A stretch of 64,000 nt of DNA from Leifsonia aquatica (lineage in GTDB: Bacteria > Actinomycetota > Actinomycetes > Actinomycetales > Microbacteriaceae): contig NZ_JACHVP010000001.1 of the NCBI RefSeq assembly GCF_014190775.1, positions 744,001-808,000 of the forward strand, given 5' to 3'. Position numbers and translations under genes: made by a program. Below the pieces are notes generated by a model that saw nothing but the letters and a program-made list of their open reading frames with translations, made no database searches and was not told where the DNA came from. This document shows positions 7,035 to 17,306 of the stretch, in pieces. Within the stretch, counting starts at the first letter, position 1. Each line of letters begins with the position of its first letter.

Positions 7035-8231
7035 TCAGGTGCGGAGGGCGGCGAGCCGTCCGGCCGCCTCCTCCAGCACGCCGACGCGCTTGCAGAAGGC
7101 GAAGCGCACCAGCGACGCGGTGCGATCCGCGTACTCGTCGCGGCAGAACGCGGCCAGCGGCACCGCGACGACGCCGGCGAGGTCGGGGAGCGCGCGGCAG
7201 AACTCGACCGCATCCGGATGGCCGAGAGGGGCCGCGTCCGCGACGACGAAGTACGTGCCGTCGGTGGGGAGCACACCGAAGCCCGCCGCGCGCAGACCGG
7301 CGGACAGGATGTCCCGCTTGTGCGCGAGGTCGGCGGCGATGCCCGTGAAGTACGCGTCGGGCAGCGCGAGGCCGGCCGCGATGGCGGGCTGGAACGGCGC
7401 CGCGTTCACGTACGTCAGGAACTGCTTCACGGCGAGGACGGCCGTCACGAGCTCGGGCGGCGCGGTGAGCCAGCCCACCTTCCAGCCGGTCGTGTTGAAG
7501 GTCTTGCCTCCGGAGGAGATGCTGACGGTGCGCTCCCGCGCCCCGGGAAGCGTGGAGACGGGGATGTGCTCGGGACCGAACGTGAGGTGCTCGTAGACCT
7601 CGTCGGTGACGATGATCGCGTCGTGCCGCTCGGCGAGCTCGACGATCGTCTGCAGCAGCTCTCGGTCGAACACGGTGCCGGTGGGGTTGTGCGGCGTGTT
7701 CACGAGGATCACGCGGGTGCGGTCCGTCACGGCCGCGCGCAGCCGGTCGGGGTCGGGGAGGAACGCGGGCGGCTCCAAGGGGACCGTCACGTGGCGACCG
7801 CCGGCCAGAGCGATCACCGCGCCGTACTCGTCGTAGAAGGGCTCGAAGGTCACGACCTCGTCGCCCGGCTCCAGCAGGGCGAGCAAGGTCGCCGCGATCG
7901 CCTCCGTGGCACCCGCCGTGACGAGCACCTCGCGATCGGGGTCGAGCTCGATCCCGTAGAAGCGCCGTTGGTGCTCCGCGACGGCGTGACGCAGCACCGG
8001 CGTGCCCGGCCCGGGCGGATACTGGTTCGCCCCGCTCCTGATCGCGTCGACCGCGGCGTCGAGCACCGCAGCGGGACCGTCCTCGTCGGGGAAGCCCTGA
8101 CCGAGGTTGATCGCGCCGGTGCGCGCGGCGAGGGCGCTCATCTCGGCGAAGATCGTCGGGCGGACCGACCCGTCCGCGCCGAGGAGTCCGGCTCCGCCCG
8201 CCGCCCGCCGCCATGCTCCCGAGACCGTCAT
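7035..8231 (-). CDS. Class I/II PLP-dependent aminotransferase
   Basis: 398 residues of fold-type I aminotransferase. Seen are the N-terminal INLGQGFPDEDGP, the cofactor-binding NTPHNPTGTVF (Asn), DEVYEHLTF (Asp-x-x-Tyr), and the PLP lysine in SISSGGKTFNTTGWK. This matches the branch of MetC/KAT-like and N-succinyldiaminopimelate aminotransferases (DapC-like, YbdL-like), where methionine, kynurenine or glutamine are also common donors; the substrate is not determinable here. I prefer the ATG at 8231, preceded by GAGGAAGAGG at about 5 nt, to the in-frame GTG at 8237 that lies against that Shine-Dalgarno. Confidence 0.88.
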   Translation of the reverse strand: MTVSGAWRRAAGGAGLLGADGSVRPTIFAEMSALAARTGAINLGQGFPDEDGPAAVLDAAVDAIRSGANQYPPGPGTPVLRHAVAEHQRRFYGIELDPDREVLVTAGATEAIAATLLALLEPGDEVVTFEPFYDEYGAVIALAGGRHVTVPLEPPAFLPDPDRLRAAVTDRTRVILVNTPHNPTGTVFDRELLQTIVELAERHDAIIVTDEVYEHLTFGPEHIPVSTLPGARERTVSISSGGKTFNTTGWKVGWLTAPPELVTAVLAVKQFLTYVNAAPFQPAIAAGLALPDAYFTGIAADLAHKRDILSAGLRAAGFGVLPTDGTYFVVADAAPLGHPDAVEFCRALPDLAGVVAVPLAAFCRDEYADRTASLVRFAFCKRVGVLEEAAGRLAALRT

Positions 8232-8365
8232 GTCCACCTCTTCCTCGTGTGCGCCTCCAACCTACGGCCTCGGCCACGTCGGAGCCGTCGACTACGTTAA
8301 GGAGAGTCATCGACAGGCGGAAGGCAGCCCACAGGGGGCGCAAATAGAACACCCAGGTTCGCGTC

Positions 8366-8390
8366 CCAAGCTGTTCCTGCTTGGAAGGAG
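8366..8390 (+). promoter_or_regulatory. Hairpin overlapping the htrA Shine-Dalgarno
   Basis: CCAAGC (8366-8371) pairs perfectly with GCTTGG (8379-8384) across a 7-nt loop. The last two bases of the stem are the first two of the ribosome-binding site GGAAGGAG (8383-8390), which is 7 nt before the ATG at 8398. A structure in this place could tune translation of a stress protease. Confidence 0.4.
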
Positions 8391-8397
8391 CAACACC

Positions 8398-10182
<1,785 letters not shown>

Positions 10183-10189
10183 TCCGCCC

Positions 10190-10239
10190 CGCGACCGGAA
10201 GGCCGTCCCGTGCTCGGCACGAGGCGGCCTTCCGTCGCG
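10190..10239 (+). terminator. Terminator after htrA
   Basis: A long inverted repeat, CGCGACCGGAAGGCCGTC against GGCGGCCTTCCGTCGCG, with one bulge. It encloses a second small hairpin (CGTGC/GCACG). There is no U tract, as is frequent for actinobacterial terminators. It starts 8 nt after the htrA stop. Confidence 0.75.
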
Positions 10240-10301
10240 TGCCGGGGGCGCCCAGCAAGCGGCTGGTAGGCTCGTGCGGACCCGAAACACGAATGGAACA
10301 C

Positions 10302-11345
10302 ATGCCGGACGACACCCCGAACACCCTTCCCGGTGTCTCGTATGTGATGCCCGTGCTGAACGAGGCGACGCACGTCCGCGCGGCGGTCGACAGCCTGCTC
10401 GACCAGGACTACGCCGGCCCGATCGAGGTCACCGTCGCCCTCGGCCCGAGTATCGACGGCACGACGGAGCTCGTCGCCGAGCTGGCCGCCGTCGACGGGC
10501 GCATCCGGATCGTCGACAACGTCGTGGGGTCGACGCCCGCCGGGCTGAACCTCGCCATCCGTGAGTCCCGCTACCCGATCGTCGTGCGGGTCGACGCCCA
10601 CAGCGTGCTGCCGGCGGACTACACCCGCATCGCGGTCGAGACGATCCTCGAGACCGGAGCGGACAACGTCGGCGGCCTCATGGACGCCCAGGGCACCACC
10701 GACTTCGAGCGCGCGGTCGCCCGCGCCTACGGAAGCAGGGTCGGCCTCGGCGGCACCAAGCTCCACGTGGGCGGGGACGCCGGCCCGGCCGAGACCGTCT
10801 ACCTCGGCGTGTTCCGCCGCGACCGCCTCCTGGAGGTCGGTCTGTTCGACGAGGAGATCAAGCGCGGCCAGGACTGGGAGCTCAACCGCCGCATCCGCGC
10901 CGCCGGAGGCACCGTCTGGTTCACGCCGCGGCTCACGGTCACCTACCGTCCGCGCCCCAACCTGTACCGCCTCGGTCGCCAGTTCTTCTCGACCGGGATC
11001 TGGCGCGGCGAGCTGGCGCGTCGCTACCCGGCCTCGAACGGTCTGCGCTACTTCGCGCCCCCGGTCATGGTGCTCGGCGTCGCGCTCGGAACCCTCCTCG
11101 GCATCGCCGGAATCGTCCAGGCCGTGCTGGGGGCGGCACCGTGGCTGCTCTGGGGATTCGCCGCACCGGCGTTCTACGTGCTGATCGACGTCGTGTCGGC
11201 GCTGCTCTGGGGGAGACGGGACGGTTTTCGCCCGTTCCTCTGGTTTCTCGTAGTCTTGCCGTGCATCCATTTCTGCTGGGGGATCGGGTTCGTCCTCGGA
11301 TACCTCTCCCTCACGCGCAACATCACGGCCCACACGGGAAGGTAG
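10302..11345 (+). CDS. Family 2 glycosyltransferase with C-terminal membrane helices
   Basis: 347 residues. The GT-A domain opens with SYVMPVLNEATHV, has a metal-binding D-x-H segment (VVRVDAHSV) and the acceptor-binding KRGQDWELNRRI motif (the Q-D-W-E form of the usual E/Q-D-x-x). The last 100 residues carry three to four hydrophobic helices. Such enzymes transfer a sugar from a nucleotide or polyprenyl donor at the inner membrane face. It stands directly before a CDP-alcohol phosphotransferase and a second GT2, so glycolipid or surface-polymer synthesis is likely (inference). A -10 box TAGGCT lies at 10266-10271. The ATG at 10293 is an alternative start three codons upstream. Confidence 0.88.
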   Translation: MPDDTPNTLPGVSYVMPVLNEATHVRAAVDSLLDQDYAGPIEVTVALGPSIDGTTELVAELAAVDGRIRIVDNVVGSTPAGLNLAIRESRYPIVVRVDAHSVLPADYTRIAVETILETGADNVGGLMDAQGTTDFERAVARAYGSRVGLGGTKLHVGGDAGPAETVYLGVFRRDRLLEVGLFDEEIKRGQDWELNRRIRAAGGTVWFTPRLTVTYRPRPNLYRLGRQFFSTGIWRGELARRYPASNGLRYFAPPVMVLGVALGTLLGIAGIVQAVLGAAPWLLWGFAAPAFYVLIDVVSALLWGRRDGFRPFLWFLVVLPCIHFCWGIGFVLGYLSLTRNITAHTGR

Positions 11346-11347
11346 GC

Positions 11348-12166
11348 ATGTCAGCACAGGGAAGCGGGCCGCGGACCACGCGACCGGCCTCGATCGCCGA
11401 GCTGAGGGCCGTCGCACAGCCGCCGGAGGTCCGCGGACGACGCAACGCCGAGCATTGGACGGCGTCGCTGTATCTGCGCAACCTGTCCCCATATCTCACG
11501 TGGATCCTGCTCAAGACGTCGATCTCTGCAAACGGGGTCACCGGGCTGATGATCCTGACGGGCTGGGCGACGGCGGCGAGCCTGCTGATCCCCGGGATCG
11601 GCGGAGCGGCCCTCGCACTCATCCTCGGCCAGCTGCAGATGCTGGTGGACTGCTGCGACGGCGAGGTCGCCCGCTGGCGCCAGACCTCCTCACCGGCCGG
11701 GATCTTCCTCGACAACGTCGGCCACTACACGACGGAGACGCTGATCGCCATCGTGCTCGGCATCCGCGCCGCGGGCTTCCCGTTCGAGGCTCCGCAGGAC
11801 TTCCTCTGGACCAACCTCGGCACCCTGCTCGCCCTGCTCATCGTGCTGAACAAGGCCCTCAACGACATGGTGAGGGTCGCGCGCGCCAATGCCGGCCTCC
11901 CGAAGCTCGCGGACACCCAGGCCGCCTACGCGCCGACCAACGGCCTGATCGCCCGGCTCCGCCGCGCTGCGCGGTTCCTGCCGTTCCACCGCCTGTACCA
12001 CTCGGTCGAGCTGACCATCATGATCTTCGTCTTCGCGATCGTCGGACTGTTCATCGGCCCGGTGCTCGCCGATCGCATCCTGCTCTCCGTGCTCGTGCCG
12101 CTCGCGCTCCTGGCGGTCATCGGGCACTTCGTGGCGATCATGGCCTCCCGGCGCGTCCGTGGCTGA
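11348..12166 (+). CDS. CDP-alcohol phosphatidyltransferase-family membrane enzyme with altered motif
   Basis: 272 residues with about six membrane helices. The family signature D-x2-D-G-x2-A-R-x8-G-x3-D-x3-D is seen at 101-126: D101, D104, G105, A108, R109, G118 and D122. The fourth aspartate, thought to act as catalytic base, is His at 126 (LDNVGHYT). These enzymes join a CDP-alcohol to a second alcohol with release of CMP, making phospholipids or, with sugar acceptors, polymer linkages. The start lies 2 nt after the upstream stop, and the next gene begins inside this one, so all three genes of the set are probably coupled. With the His change it may be an atypical or inactive enzyme. Confidence 0.85.
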   Translation: MSAQGSGPRTTRPASIAELRAVAQPPEVRGRRNAEHWTASLYLRNLSPYLTWILLKTSISANGVTGLMILTGWATAASLLIPGIGGAALALILGQLQMLVDCCDGEVARWRQTSSPAGIFLDNVGHYTTETLIAIVLGIRAAGFPFEAPQDFLWTNLGTLLALLIVLNKALNDMVRVARANAGLPKLADTQAAYAPTNGLIARLRRAARFLPFHRLYHSVELTIMIFVFAIVGLFIGPVLADRILLSVLVPLALLAVIGHFVAIMASRRVRG

Positions 12167-13043
12167 GCTGCCCTCGGTCGGCGTGGTGGTGCTCACGCAG
12201 GGCACGCGGCCCGTCGAGCTCCGGCACGGTCTCGACTCCGTCGCGGCGCAGCAGGGGGTCAGCATCGACATCGTGGTCGTCGGCAACGGGTGGGACCCTG
12301 CCACGGCGGATCCGCCGCTCCCCGTGGGAGTCGCGACGCTGGCGCTGCCCGAGAACATCGGCATCCCGGCCGGTCGCAACAAGGGCGTACCGCTGGTGGA
12401 GGGGGAGTGGTTGTTCTTCCTCGACGACGACGCCAGCATCCCGTCGCCGCGGTTCCTCGCCGACGCGATCCGAGCGCTCACCGACGACCCGTCGATCGGG
12501 ATGCTGCAGCCGCGCCTCGCGGACCCGGACGGCGGAGACTCGCCGCGTCGCTGGATCCCTCGGATCCGCAAGGGCGAACCCACGACGTCGAGCAATGTGT
12601 TCTCGGTGCTCGAAGCGGCGATCGTCCTGCCGCGCGCGGTGTTCGAGCGCGCGGGAGGGTGGGCCGACCCGTTCTTCTACGCCCACGAAGGGATCGACCT
12701 CGCCTGGAAGGTGTGGGACCAGGGTCGCCGCGTCTGGTACGCGGGCGACCTGCTGGCCGAGCACCCGTCGGTGTCGCCCACGCGCCACGCCTACTACTAT
12801 CGGCTCAACGCCCGCAACCGGGTCTGGCTGGCGCGGAGGAATCTCCCCGCCGTGCTCGTGCCGCTCTATGTCGGATCGTGGACGGGCATCCAGTTGCTCC
12901 GCTGGTTCCGCAAGCCCGCCGTCCTCCGCGCGTGGTTCGCGGGCTGGTGGGAGGGGTGGCGGACCGATCCGGGCGAGCGACGTCCGATCCGCTGGCGCAC
13001 CGTCTGGCGTATGACGCGCGCCGGGCGACCGCCGATCGTCTGA
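12159..13043 (+). CDS. Family 2 glycosyltransferase
   Basis: 294 residues of GT-A fold: the opening VGVVVLTQGTRPVEL, a nucleotide-sugar segment (ENIGIPAGRNKGV), the metal-binding FFLDDDASI, and an acceptor segment (FFYAHEGIDLAWKVW) carrying the usual late E-D/E-G-x-D-L. It resembles rhamnosyl and galactofuranosyl transferases. There is no clear membrane helix, although a hydrophobic, basic tail (residues 225-260) may bind the membrane. The GTG start lies inside the last codons of the CDP-alcohol transferase gene. It converges with the EcsC-like gene 7 nt away. Confidence 0.87.
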   Translation: MAELPSVGVVVLTQGTRPVELRHGLDSVAAQQGVSIDIVVVGNGWDPATADPPLPVGVATLALPENIGIPAGRNKGVPLVEGEWLFFLDDDASIPSPRFLADAIRALTDDPSIGMLQPRLADPDGGDSPRRWIPRIRKGEPTTSSNVFSVLEAAIVLPRAVFERAGGWADPFFYAHEGIDLAWKVWDQGRRVWYAGDLLAEHPSVSPTRHAYYYRLNARNRVWLARRNLPAVLVPLYVGSWTGIQLLRWFRKPAVLRAWFAGWWEGWRTDPGERRPIRWRTVWRMTRAGRPPIV

Positions 13044-13050
13044 GCGCGAC

Positions 13051-13974
13051 TCAGGGAGCGACCGGCCGCTCGGGTCCCTCGGTCTCGTCGACTCCCGCCC
13101 CGGCCTCCAGTTCGGGCAGAGGCTTCTGATCGTCCTTGGCGCGGCGGCGGGGAAGCGCGCCTCGCACGACCGTCCCGACGCGCAGGACGCGGGCGCTGGT
13201 CGCCCGGCCCAGCCTCAGTGTGACGCCGGGGCCGTCCACCGGCCGAAGCGCCTCGGGGATGTGCAGCGGTGCGGCGCCGAAGGCGAGGCGCGAATTCTGC
13301 ACGACCCGCCGGCCGAGGATGTTGTTGCCGGCACCGCCGATGACCGCCCCGACACCGAAGGGGATGGCGCGCGCCAGCATCCCGGCGCCGCCGCGCACGG
13401 CGAACTGGCGCACGAAGACGCTCTTGAGTCGATCGACGAGCGGTCCGACGACCATCGACGGCAGCGTGGAGGTGACGAGCTCGCCCCAGTACGCCGTGCG
13501 CGTCACGCTCGCGCCACCGACCTGCCCGGCGAGTTGGCGGACCAGGTCGGACCCCTCCCGGCCGAGCATCATGGTGAGCACGAGCGCCCGTGCGCGCTGA
13601 GGATCGTCGACCGCGATCCCGTGGAGTTCGCTCAGCGACTGCGCGTAGAGTGCGGTGGCCTCCAGGAACCCCGCCGTCTCGAGACCGGAGAGCGCGAGCG
13701 TGATCCCTGTCCCGATCGCGGGGATCACCGCGGTCGCGCCCACGGCCGCGCCACCGGTCGTCACGGCGGCCAGGTAGCGGCGCTCGAGGATCGCCGCGAG
13801 CTCCGGTCCGGTCGCGTCGGGATGCCGTCGGCGCAGAGTGCGCAGGTGCGCCACGACCGCAGGGCGCTGGATCCCCAGGAACCGGTCGAGCGTCGCATCG
13901 ACGAACCGCGGTGTGTCTCCACCCTGCGGTGCGCCGCCGGTCACGGACACATACGGTTGCTGCTTCTTGGCCAT
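13051..13974 (-). CDS. EcsC-like hypothetical protein
   Basis: 307 residues. Residues 65-110 (GGAAVGATAVIPAIGTGITL) and 200-240 (LARAIPFGVGAVIGGAGNNILGRR) are glycine-rich hydrophobic stretches spaced as in the EcsC family, whose function is unclear. The C-terminal 60 residues are charged and probably disordered. A -10 box TACACT (13988-13983) ends 8 nt before the ATG at 13974, suggesting an almost leaderless message, and fixes this start over longer frames. It is divergent from the small XRE regulator at 14102. The family assignment is moderate; no catalytic motif is visible. Confidence 0.6.
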   Translation of the reverse strand: MAKKQQPYVSVTGGAPQGGDTPRFVDATLDRFLGIQRPAVVAHLRTLRRRHPDATGPELAAILERRYLAAVTTGGAAVGATAVIPAIGTGITLALSGLETAGFLEATALYAQSLSELHGIAVDDPQRARALVLTMMLGREGSDLVRQLAGQVGGASVTRTAYWGELVTSTLPSMVVGPLVDRLKSVFVRQFAVRGGAGMLARAIPFGVGAVIGGAGNNILGRRVVQNSRLAFGAAPLHIPEALRPVDGPGVTLRLGRATSARVLRVGTVVRGALPRRRAKDDQKPLPELEAGAGVDETEGPERPVAP

Positions 13975-14101
13975 CGGTACCGAGTGTAGGCGCTGGACCT
14001 GAAGCGTCCGCACCCCTTGTCAATACTTGTGTTTCATGCACTTACATCCTGAGGCTGGAGGGTGGGAGGCCCTCGCGCTCTGGCCTCGCGAGGGCTTCGT
14101 G

Positions 14102-14419
14102 ATGAGTAATAGGTGGATGATCGAACCACTCTCGCCGGCCGCGCGCATCTTCGGAGAACGGATCCGCAGCGTCCGCCTGGAGCTCGGCCTCAGCCAGGAG
14201 GCTGTCGCCGAGCTCGCCCAGATGCATGTGACCAATTTCGGCAAGATCGAGCGTGGTACGGCCAATCCCAGTTTCCTCACCGTGCTCCGCATCGCGAGTG
14301 TGCTCGGTCAGGATCTGGCGGCGCTCACGGATGGCATCACCGCGGAGCATCTGCCAGACGACCTGGGTGTGCTCACGGCGGCCGATTTCCTTCGGGCCCG
14401 GGAGCGCGCAGCAGGCTGA
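14102..14419 (+). CDS. Small XRE-family transcriptional regulator
   Basis: 105 residues. Residues 16-72 are a Cro/CI helix-turn-helix (FGERIRSVRLELGLSQEAV, then MHVTNFGKIERGTANPSF). The remaining tail has no ligand or peptidase domain. The start is uncertain: ATG 14102 follows GAGGG at 7 nt, while ATG 14117 lies too close to AGGTGG. Unusually AT-rich sequence with CTTGT and ACTTGT motifs (14016-14050) between it and the divergent EcsC-like gene may hold its operator. It ends at a bidirectional terminator. Confidence 0.85.
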   Translation: MSNRWMIEPLSPAARIFGERIRSVRLELGLSQEAVAELAQMHVTNFGKIERGTANPSFLTVLRIASVLGQDLAALTDGITAEHLPDDLGVLTAADFLRARERAAG

Positions 14420-14431
14420 ATCGCCGCCCGT

Positions 14432-14477
14432 CCGTGCGGCGCGGGAGACGGCCGGGGCTGCTCCTTGCGCCGCACGG
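14432..14477. terminator. Bidirectional terminator between XRE regulator and hypothetical gene
   Basis: CCGTGCGGCGC (14432-14442) pairs perfectly with GCGCCGCACGG (14467-14477), and GGAG/CTCC inside the loop can extend the stem. It lies between two convergent genes and has no U tract. Confidence 0.65.
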
Positions 14478-14482
14478 GCCGG

Positions 14483-14800
14483 TCAGAAGGCGATCTGCCA
14501 GAGGTACTCCCGGCCGTCCGGCGGAAACCAGCGGACGACGAGCAGGGTGTCGCGCGCAGGGTCGCCGCCCGACAGGCTCGCCCGGACGGACTCTCCGGGA
14601 CGGACGGAGGCAGGCCCGCTGACCTGCAGACGAGAGCTGCCGGCGATGCTGACGCTGACGCCGCGGAGCACCTCACGGCTGGTGTTGACGAGTCGGTAGT
14701 GCGGCGCCGTGCTGCGGTCGACGCTCCACGGAACCCGGTAGGCGAGCCGCCGGAGTCGGGGTGCGGGACGAGGGCTGTGAAGGGTGCGAAGGTTTCTCAT
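14483..14800 (-). CDS. Hypothetical protein with beta-rich (immunoglobulin-like) character
   Basis: 105 residues from ATG 14800; not recognised. The first 25 residues are basic (RPAPRLRRLAYRV). The rest alternates polar and hydrophobic residues (HYRLVNTSREVLRGVSVSIAG, then PGESVRASLSGG and TLLVVRWFPPDG), as in a single small beta-sandwich such as those in COG1470-like proteins. No signal peptide or cysteines are visible. It sits upstream of nothing on its strand, with the transporter genes 140 nt away in the same orientation. A longer frame runs upstream, but I saw no better start. Confidence 0.55.
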   Translation of the reverse strand: MRNLRTLHSPRPAPRLRRLAYRVPWSVDRSTAPHYRLVNTSREVLRGVSVSIAGSSRLQVSGPASVRPGESVRASLSGGDPARDTLLVVRWFPPDGREYLWQIAF

Positions 14801-14939
14801 GCCGCCGACGATAGCCACCCCGTCCGACGCTCCCGGCCCCTCATCGGGCAGATAAGCCACATCGGTGGACAACTCGACGGAATTCTTTCTGTGGAGGGAT
14901 TCATGCCTCCGAGGAAAGGTGCCCTGATCAGGGAATTCG

Positions 14940-15674
14940 TCAGCTTCCGTAATCCTGGTTGTACAGGTCGAGGACGTCCGAGATCGGTCCATCCAACACC
15001 AGCCGGCCCTTGTCCAGGTAGAGTCCGCGGGCGCAGAACCGGCGCAGGTCCTTCTCGTTGTGCGAGACGAAGAACAGCGTCCGGCCTCCGGCGAGGAGCT
15101 CGTCGATGCGCCGATAGCACTTCTCGCGGAACCCGCGATCGCCGACCGCGAGCACCTCGTCCACCAGGAGCACGGGCTCCTCCAGCTGCGAGATCACGGA
15201 GAAGGCGATGCGCACCTTCATGCCGCTGGAGAGATGTTTGTACGGGGTGTCGACGAAGTCGCCGATCTCGGCGAAGTCGATGATCTCGCCGAATCGCGCG
15301 TCGATCTGTGCCCGCGTCATGCCGTGGAGACCGGCCGTGAGGTACACGTTGTCGCGCACGGTCAGGTCGTCGACGAACCCGCCCGTGATCTCGATGAGCG
15401 GAGCCACCCCCTCGTGCACGCGCACGGTGCCCTCGTCGGGAAGCAGGACGCCGGCGACCAGCTTGAGCAGCGTCGACTTGCCCTGCCCGTTGCGGCCGAC
15501 GACCCCGATGGCCTCGCCTGCGTCGACGCGGAAGGACACGTCGCGGAGCGGCCAGAAGTCGTCAGGTCGGGTGCGGCGCTCGCGCGAGGCGAACAGATCC
15601 TTGAATGACCGGCGCGCACCGCGGTTGCGGCGGAAACGTACGCCCAGCCCGCTGACATCGATGACGGCGGCCAC
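14940..15674 (-). CDS. Polysaccharide-export ABC transporter ATPase (Wzt/TagH-like)
   Basis: 244 residues. Walker A is GRNGQGKST at 60-68, followed by the Q-loop region (PLIEITGGFVDDLTVRDN) typical of Wzt/RfbE/TagH ATPases, the signature LSSGMKVRI, Walker B LLVDEVLAVGD, and a switch His in FFVSHNEKDL. With the permease it should export a lipid-linked polysaccharide or teichoic-acid-like polymer across the membrane. The GTG start immediately follows the permease stop (TGAGTG), so the two are co-translated. It lacks the long C-terminal sugar-binding domain of some Wzt proteins. Confidence 0.92.
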   Translation of the reverse strand: MAAVIDVSGLGVRFRRNRGARRSFKDLFASRERRTRPDDFWPLRDVSFRVDAGEAIGVVGRNGQGKSTLLKLVAGVLLPDEGTVRVHEGVAPLIEITGGFVDDLTVRDNVYLTAGLHGMTRAQIDARFGEIIDFAEIGDFVDTPYKHLSSGMKVRIAFSVISQLEEPVLLVDEVLAVGDRGFREKCYRRIDELLAGGRTLFFVSHNEKDLRRFCARGLYLDKGRLVLDGPISDVLDLYNQDYGS

Positions 15675-16568
15675 TCAGATCTCCTTCAGCACATCGCGCT
15701 CGAAGCGCTTGAACACGAGCCAGCCGATGAGCAGGATCAGCAGCGACATCCCGGCGCTCACGGCGACGAGGAACCAGTCGAGCTCCTGGGCGAAGAACGT
15801 GGCCCGGTACAGGCTGAAAATGCCCGTCAGCGGGTTGAACGCCGACCAGAAGTGCAAGGAGAACAGGGTGTCGGCCTGCGCGCCGGGATTCGCGGCGACG
15901 TAGGCGGCGCAGTGCTTGGCCGCCACCGTCGCGCCGCCGCAGCCGCCGGGGAGGTCACGGGCGCTGTAAATGATGGGCGACGCGTAGAACAGGAACCGCA
16001 GAGCGAGCTTCACCACACGTTCGAGGTCGCGGAACAGCACCACGAGGGGCGCGATCAGCAAACCGATGCCCACGGTGAGGACGGTCTGGATGATCACCGC
16101 CAGGGGGAACAGCAGGATGTCGATGTTCACCTTCGCGCCGGTGGCGATCGCGAACACCGCGAGCACCGGCAGCGACAGGAGGAACTCGATGCCCTTGGAG
16201 GCGACGATCCGGTTGACCCAGATCGTCCGGGGGATCATCGTCGAGCGGATGAGCTTGGCCTCGCGCAGGAACGCGCGCGTGCTGTCCGAGACCGCGCCGT
16301 TGAACCACATCCACGGCAGCAGCGCCGCGAGGAGGAACACGATGTACGGATCCTCGCCGACGCCGCGGTGGAAGATCACCGTGAAGACGAACCAGTAGAT
16401 GCCGCTCATCACGAGCGGATCCAGGATCGACCACAGGTAGCCGAGGGCGCTGGTCGAGTAGCGGACGCGGAGGTCGCGCTTCGTCAGCAGCCAGAGAGAG
16501 TGCCGGTAGCGCGTGAAACGCGTCCGCTGCGCAGGGCGCACCTCAAGCGAAGAACTGGTCACGATCAC
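15675..16568 (-). CDS. Polysaccharide-export ABC transporter permease (Wzm/TagG-like, ABC-2 type)
   Basis: 297 residues with about six membrane helices. The N-terminus has the family mark LLTKRDLRVRYSTSALGYLWSI, a cytosolic amphipathic helix followed by TM1. An extracytoplasmic loop near 205-235 holds two cysteines (PGGCGG and AKHCAAY), which may form a disulfide. It pairs with the ATPase gene that follows without gap. The GTG start at 16568 has GTG 16562 as an alternative. The gene lies 45 nt after the nucleotidyltransferase gene in the same direction, so the three probably form one unit. Confidence 0.9.
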   Translation of the reverse strand: MIVTSSSLEVRPAQRTRFTRYRHSLWLLTKRDLRVRYSTSALGYLWSILDPLVMSGIYWFVFTVIFHRGVGEDPYIVFLLAALLPWMWFNGAVSDSTRAFLREAKLIRSTMIPRTIWVNRIVASKGIEFLLSLPVLAVFAIATGAKVNIDILLFPLAVIIQTVLTVGIGLLIAPLVVLFRDLERVVKLALRFLFYASPIIYSARDLPGGCGGATVAAKHCAAYVAANPGAQADTLFSLHFWSAFNPLTGIFSLYRATFFAQELDWFLVAVSAGMSLLILLIGWLVFKRFERDVLKEI

Positions 16569-16613
16569 CCATCGTATTGATCGAAGCTGCGTGACACGTT
16601 CACGCAGCGACGA

Positions 16614-17306
16614 CTACACGAAAAGATTCGCGCGCTCCAGGTCCTCCTGGAAGTCGACCTCGACGGCGTACAGGTCGGAGATGTCGACGGGCTCGACCAG
16701 GAGACGGTCCTGCTCGATGGCGAGCTCGATGCCGCGCTCGAAGTAGTCCTGGTCTGCGACGCGCTGCAGCTGACGCAGGAGCGCGGCCTTGTCGGTGCTC
16801 GAGATGTAGTTGATGCCGACGGCCTCGCCCAGCCCGCCCTTGACGGTCTTGGAGAGCTCGTTGATGTAGCCCTCGGGGCCGGTCGTGTACTTGACCTCCT
16901 CGTCGGCGACCGACGAGGTGTTGACGGTCACGAAGGTCTGGTCGCGGTTCACCATCGCGGCGCCGCGGACGAGGACGGCCGGGTCGAACACGACGTCGCC
17001 GTTCATCCAGAGCACGCCGCCGGGTGCGGAGGCCTGCAGGGCGCGCATGAGGCTCTTGGAGGTGTTCGTCTGGTCGTACTGCTCGTTGTAGACGAACTCG
17101 GCGTCGGGGAACGCCTCGATGATGTGCTCGAGCTTGTAGCCGACGACGATCGTGACCTTGGCGTCCTTGCCGAAGGCGGCGTGGATGTTGTCGAACTGCT
17201 GCTGCATGATCGTGCGGCCGTCGTTCAGCTCGGTCAGCGGCTTCGGAAGGCTGCGGCCGAGGCGGCTGCCCATCCCGGCCGCGAGGATCACTACCTGGGT
17301 CGTCAC
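16614..17306 (-). CDS. Sugar/choline-phosphate nucleotidyltransferase (LicC-like)
   Basis: 230 residues of the NTP-transferase fold: the nucleotide-binding signature LAAGMGSRLG followed by LPKPLTEL (catalytic Arg and Lys), then WMNGDVVFDP with the metal Asp, and a closing VEVDFQEDLERA. It is closest in layout to LicC-type CTP:phosphocholine cytidylyltransferases and related activated-headgroup enzymes, which fits its place before a surface-polymer exporter. I chose GTG 17306 because AAGGAG lies 6 nt before it; the in-frame ATG at 17312 touches that Shine-Dalgarno directly. The substrate is inference. Confidence 0.82.
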   Translation of the reverse strand: MTTQVVILAAGMGSRLGRSLPKPLTELNDGRTIMQQQFDNIHAAFGKDAKVTIVVGYKLEHIIEAFPDAEFVYNEQYDQTNTSKSLMRALQASAPGGVLWMNGDVVFDPAVLVRGAAMVNRDQTFVTVNTSSVADEEVKYTTGPEGYINELSKTVKGGLGEAVGINYISSTDKAALLRQLQRVADQDYFERGIELAIEQDRLLVEPVDISDLYAVEVDFQEDLERANLFV

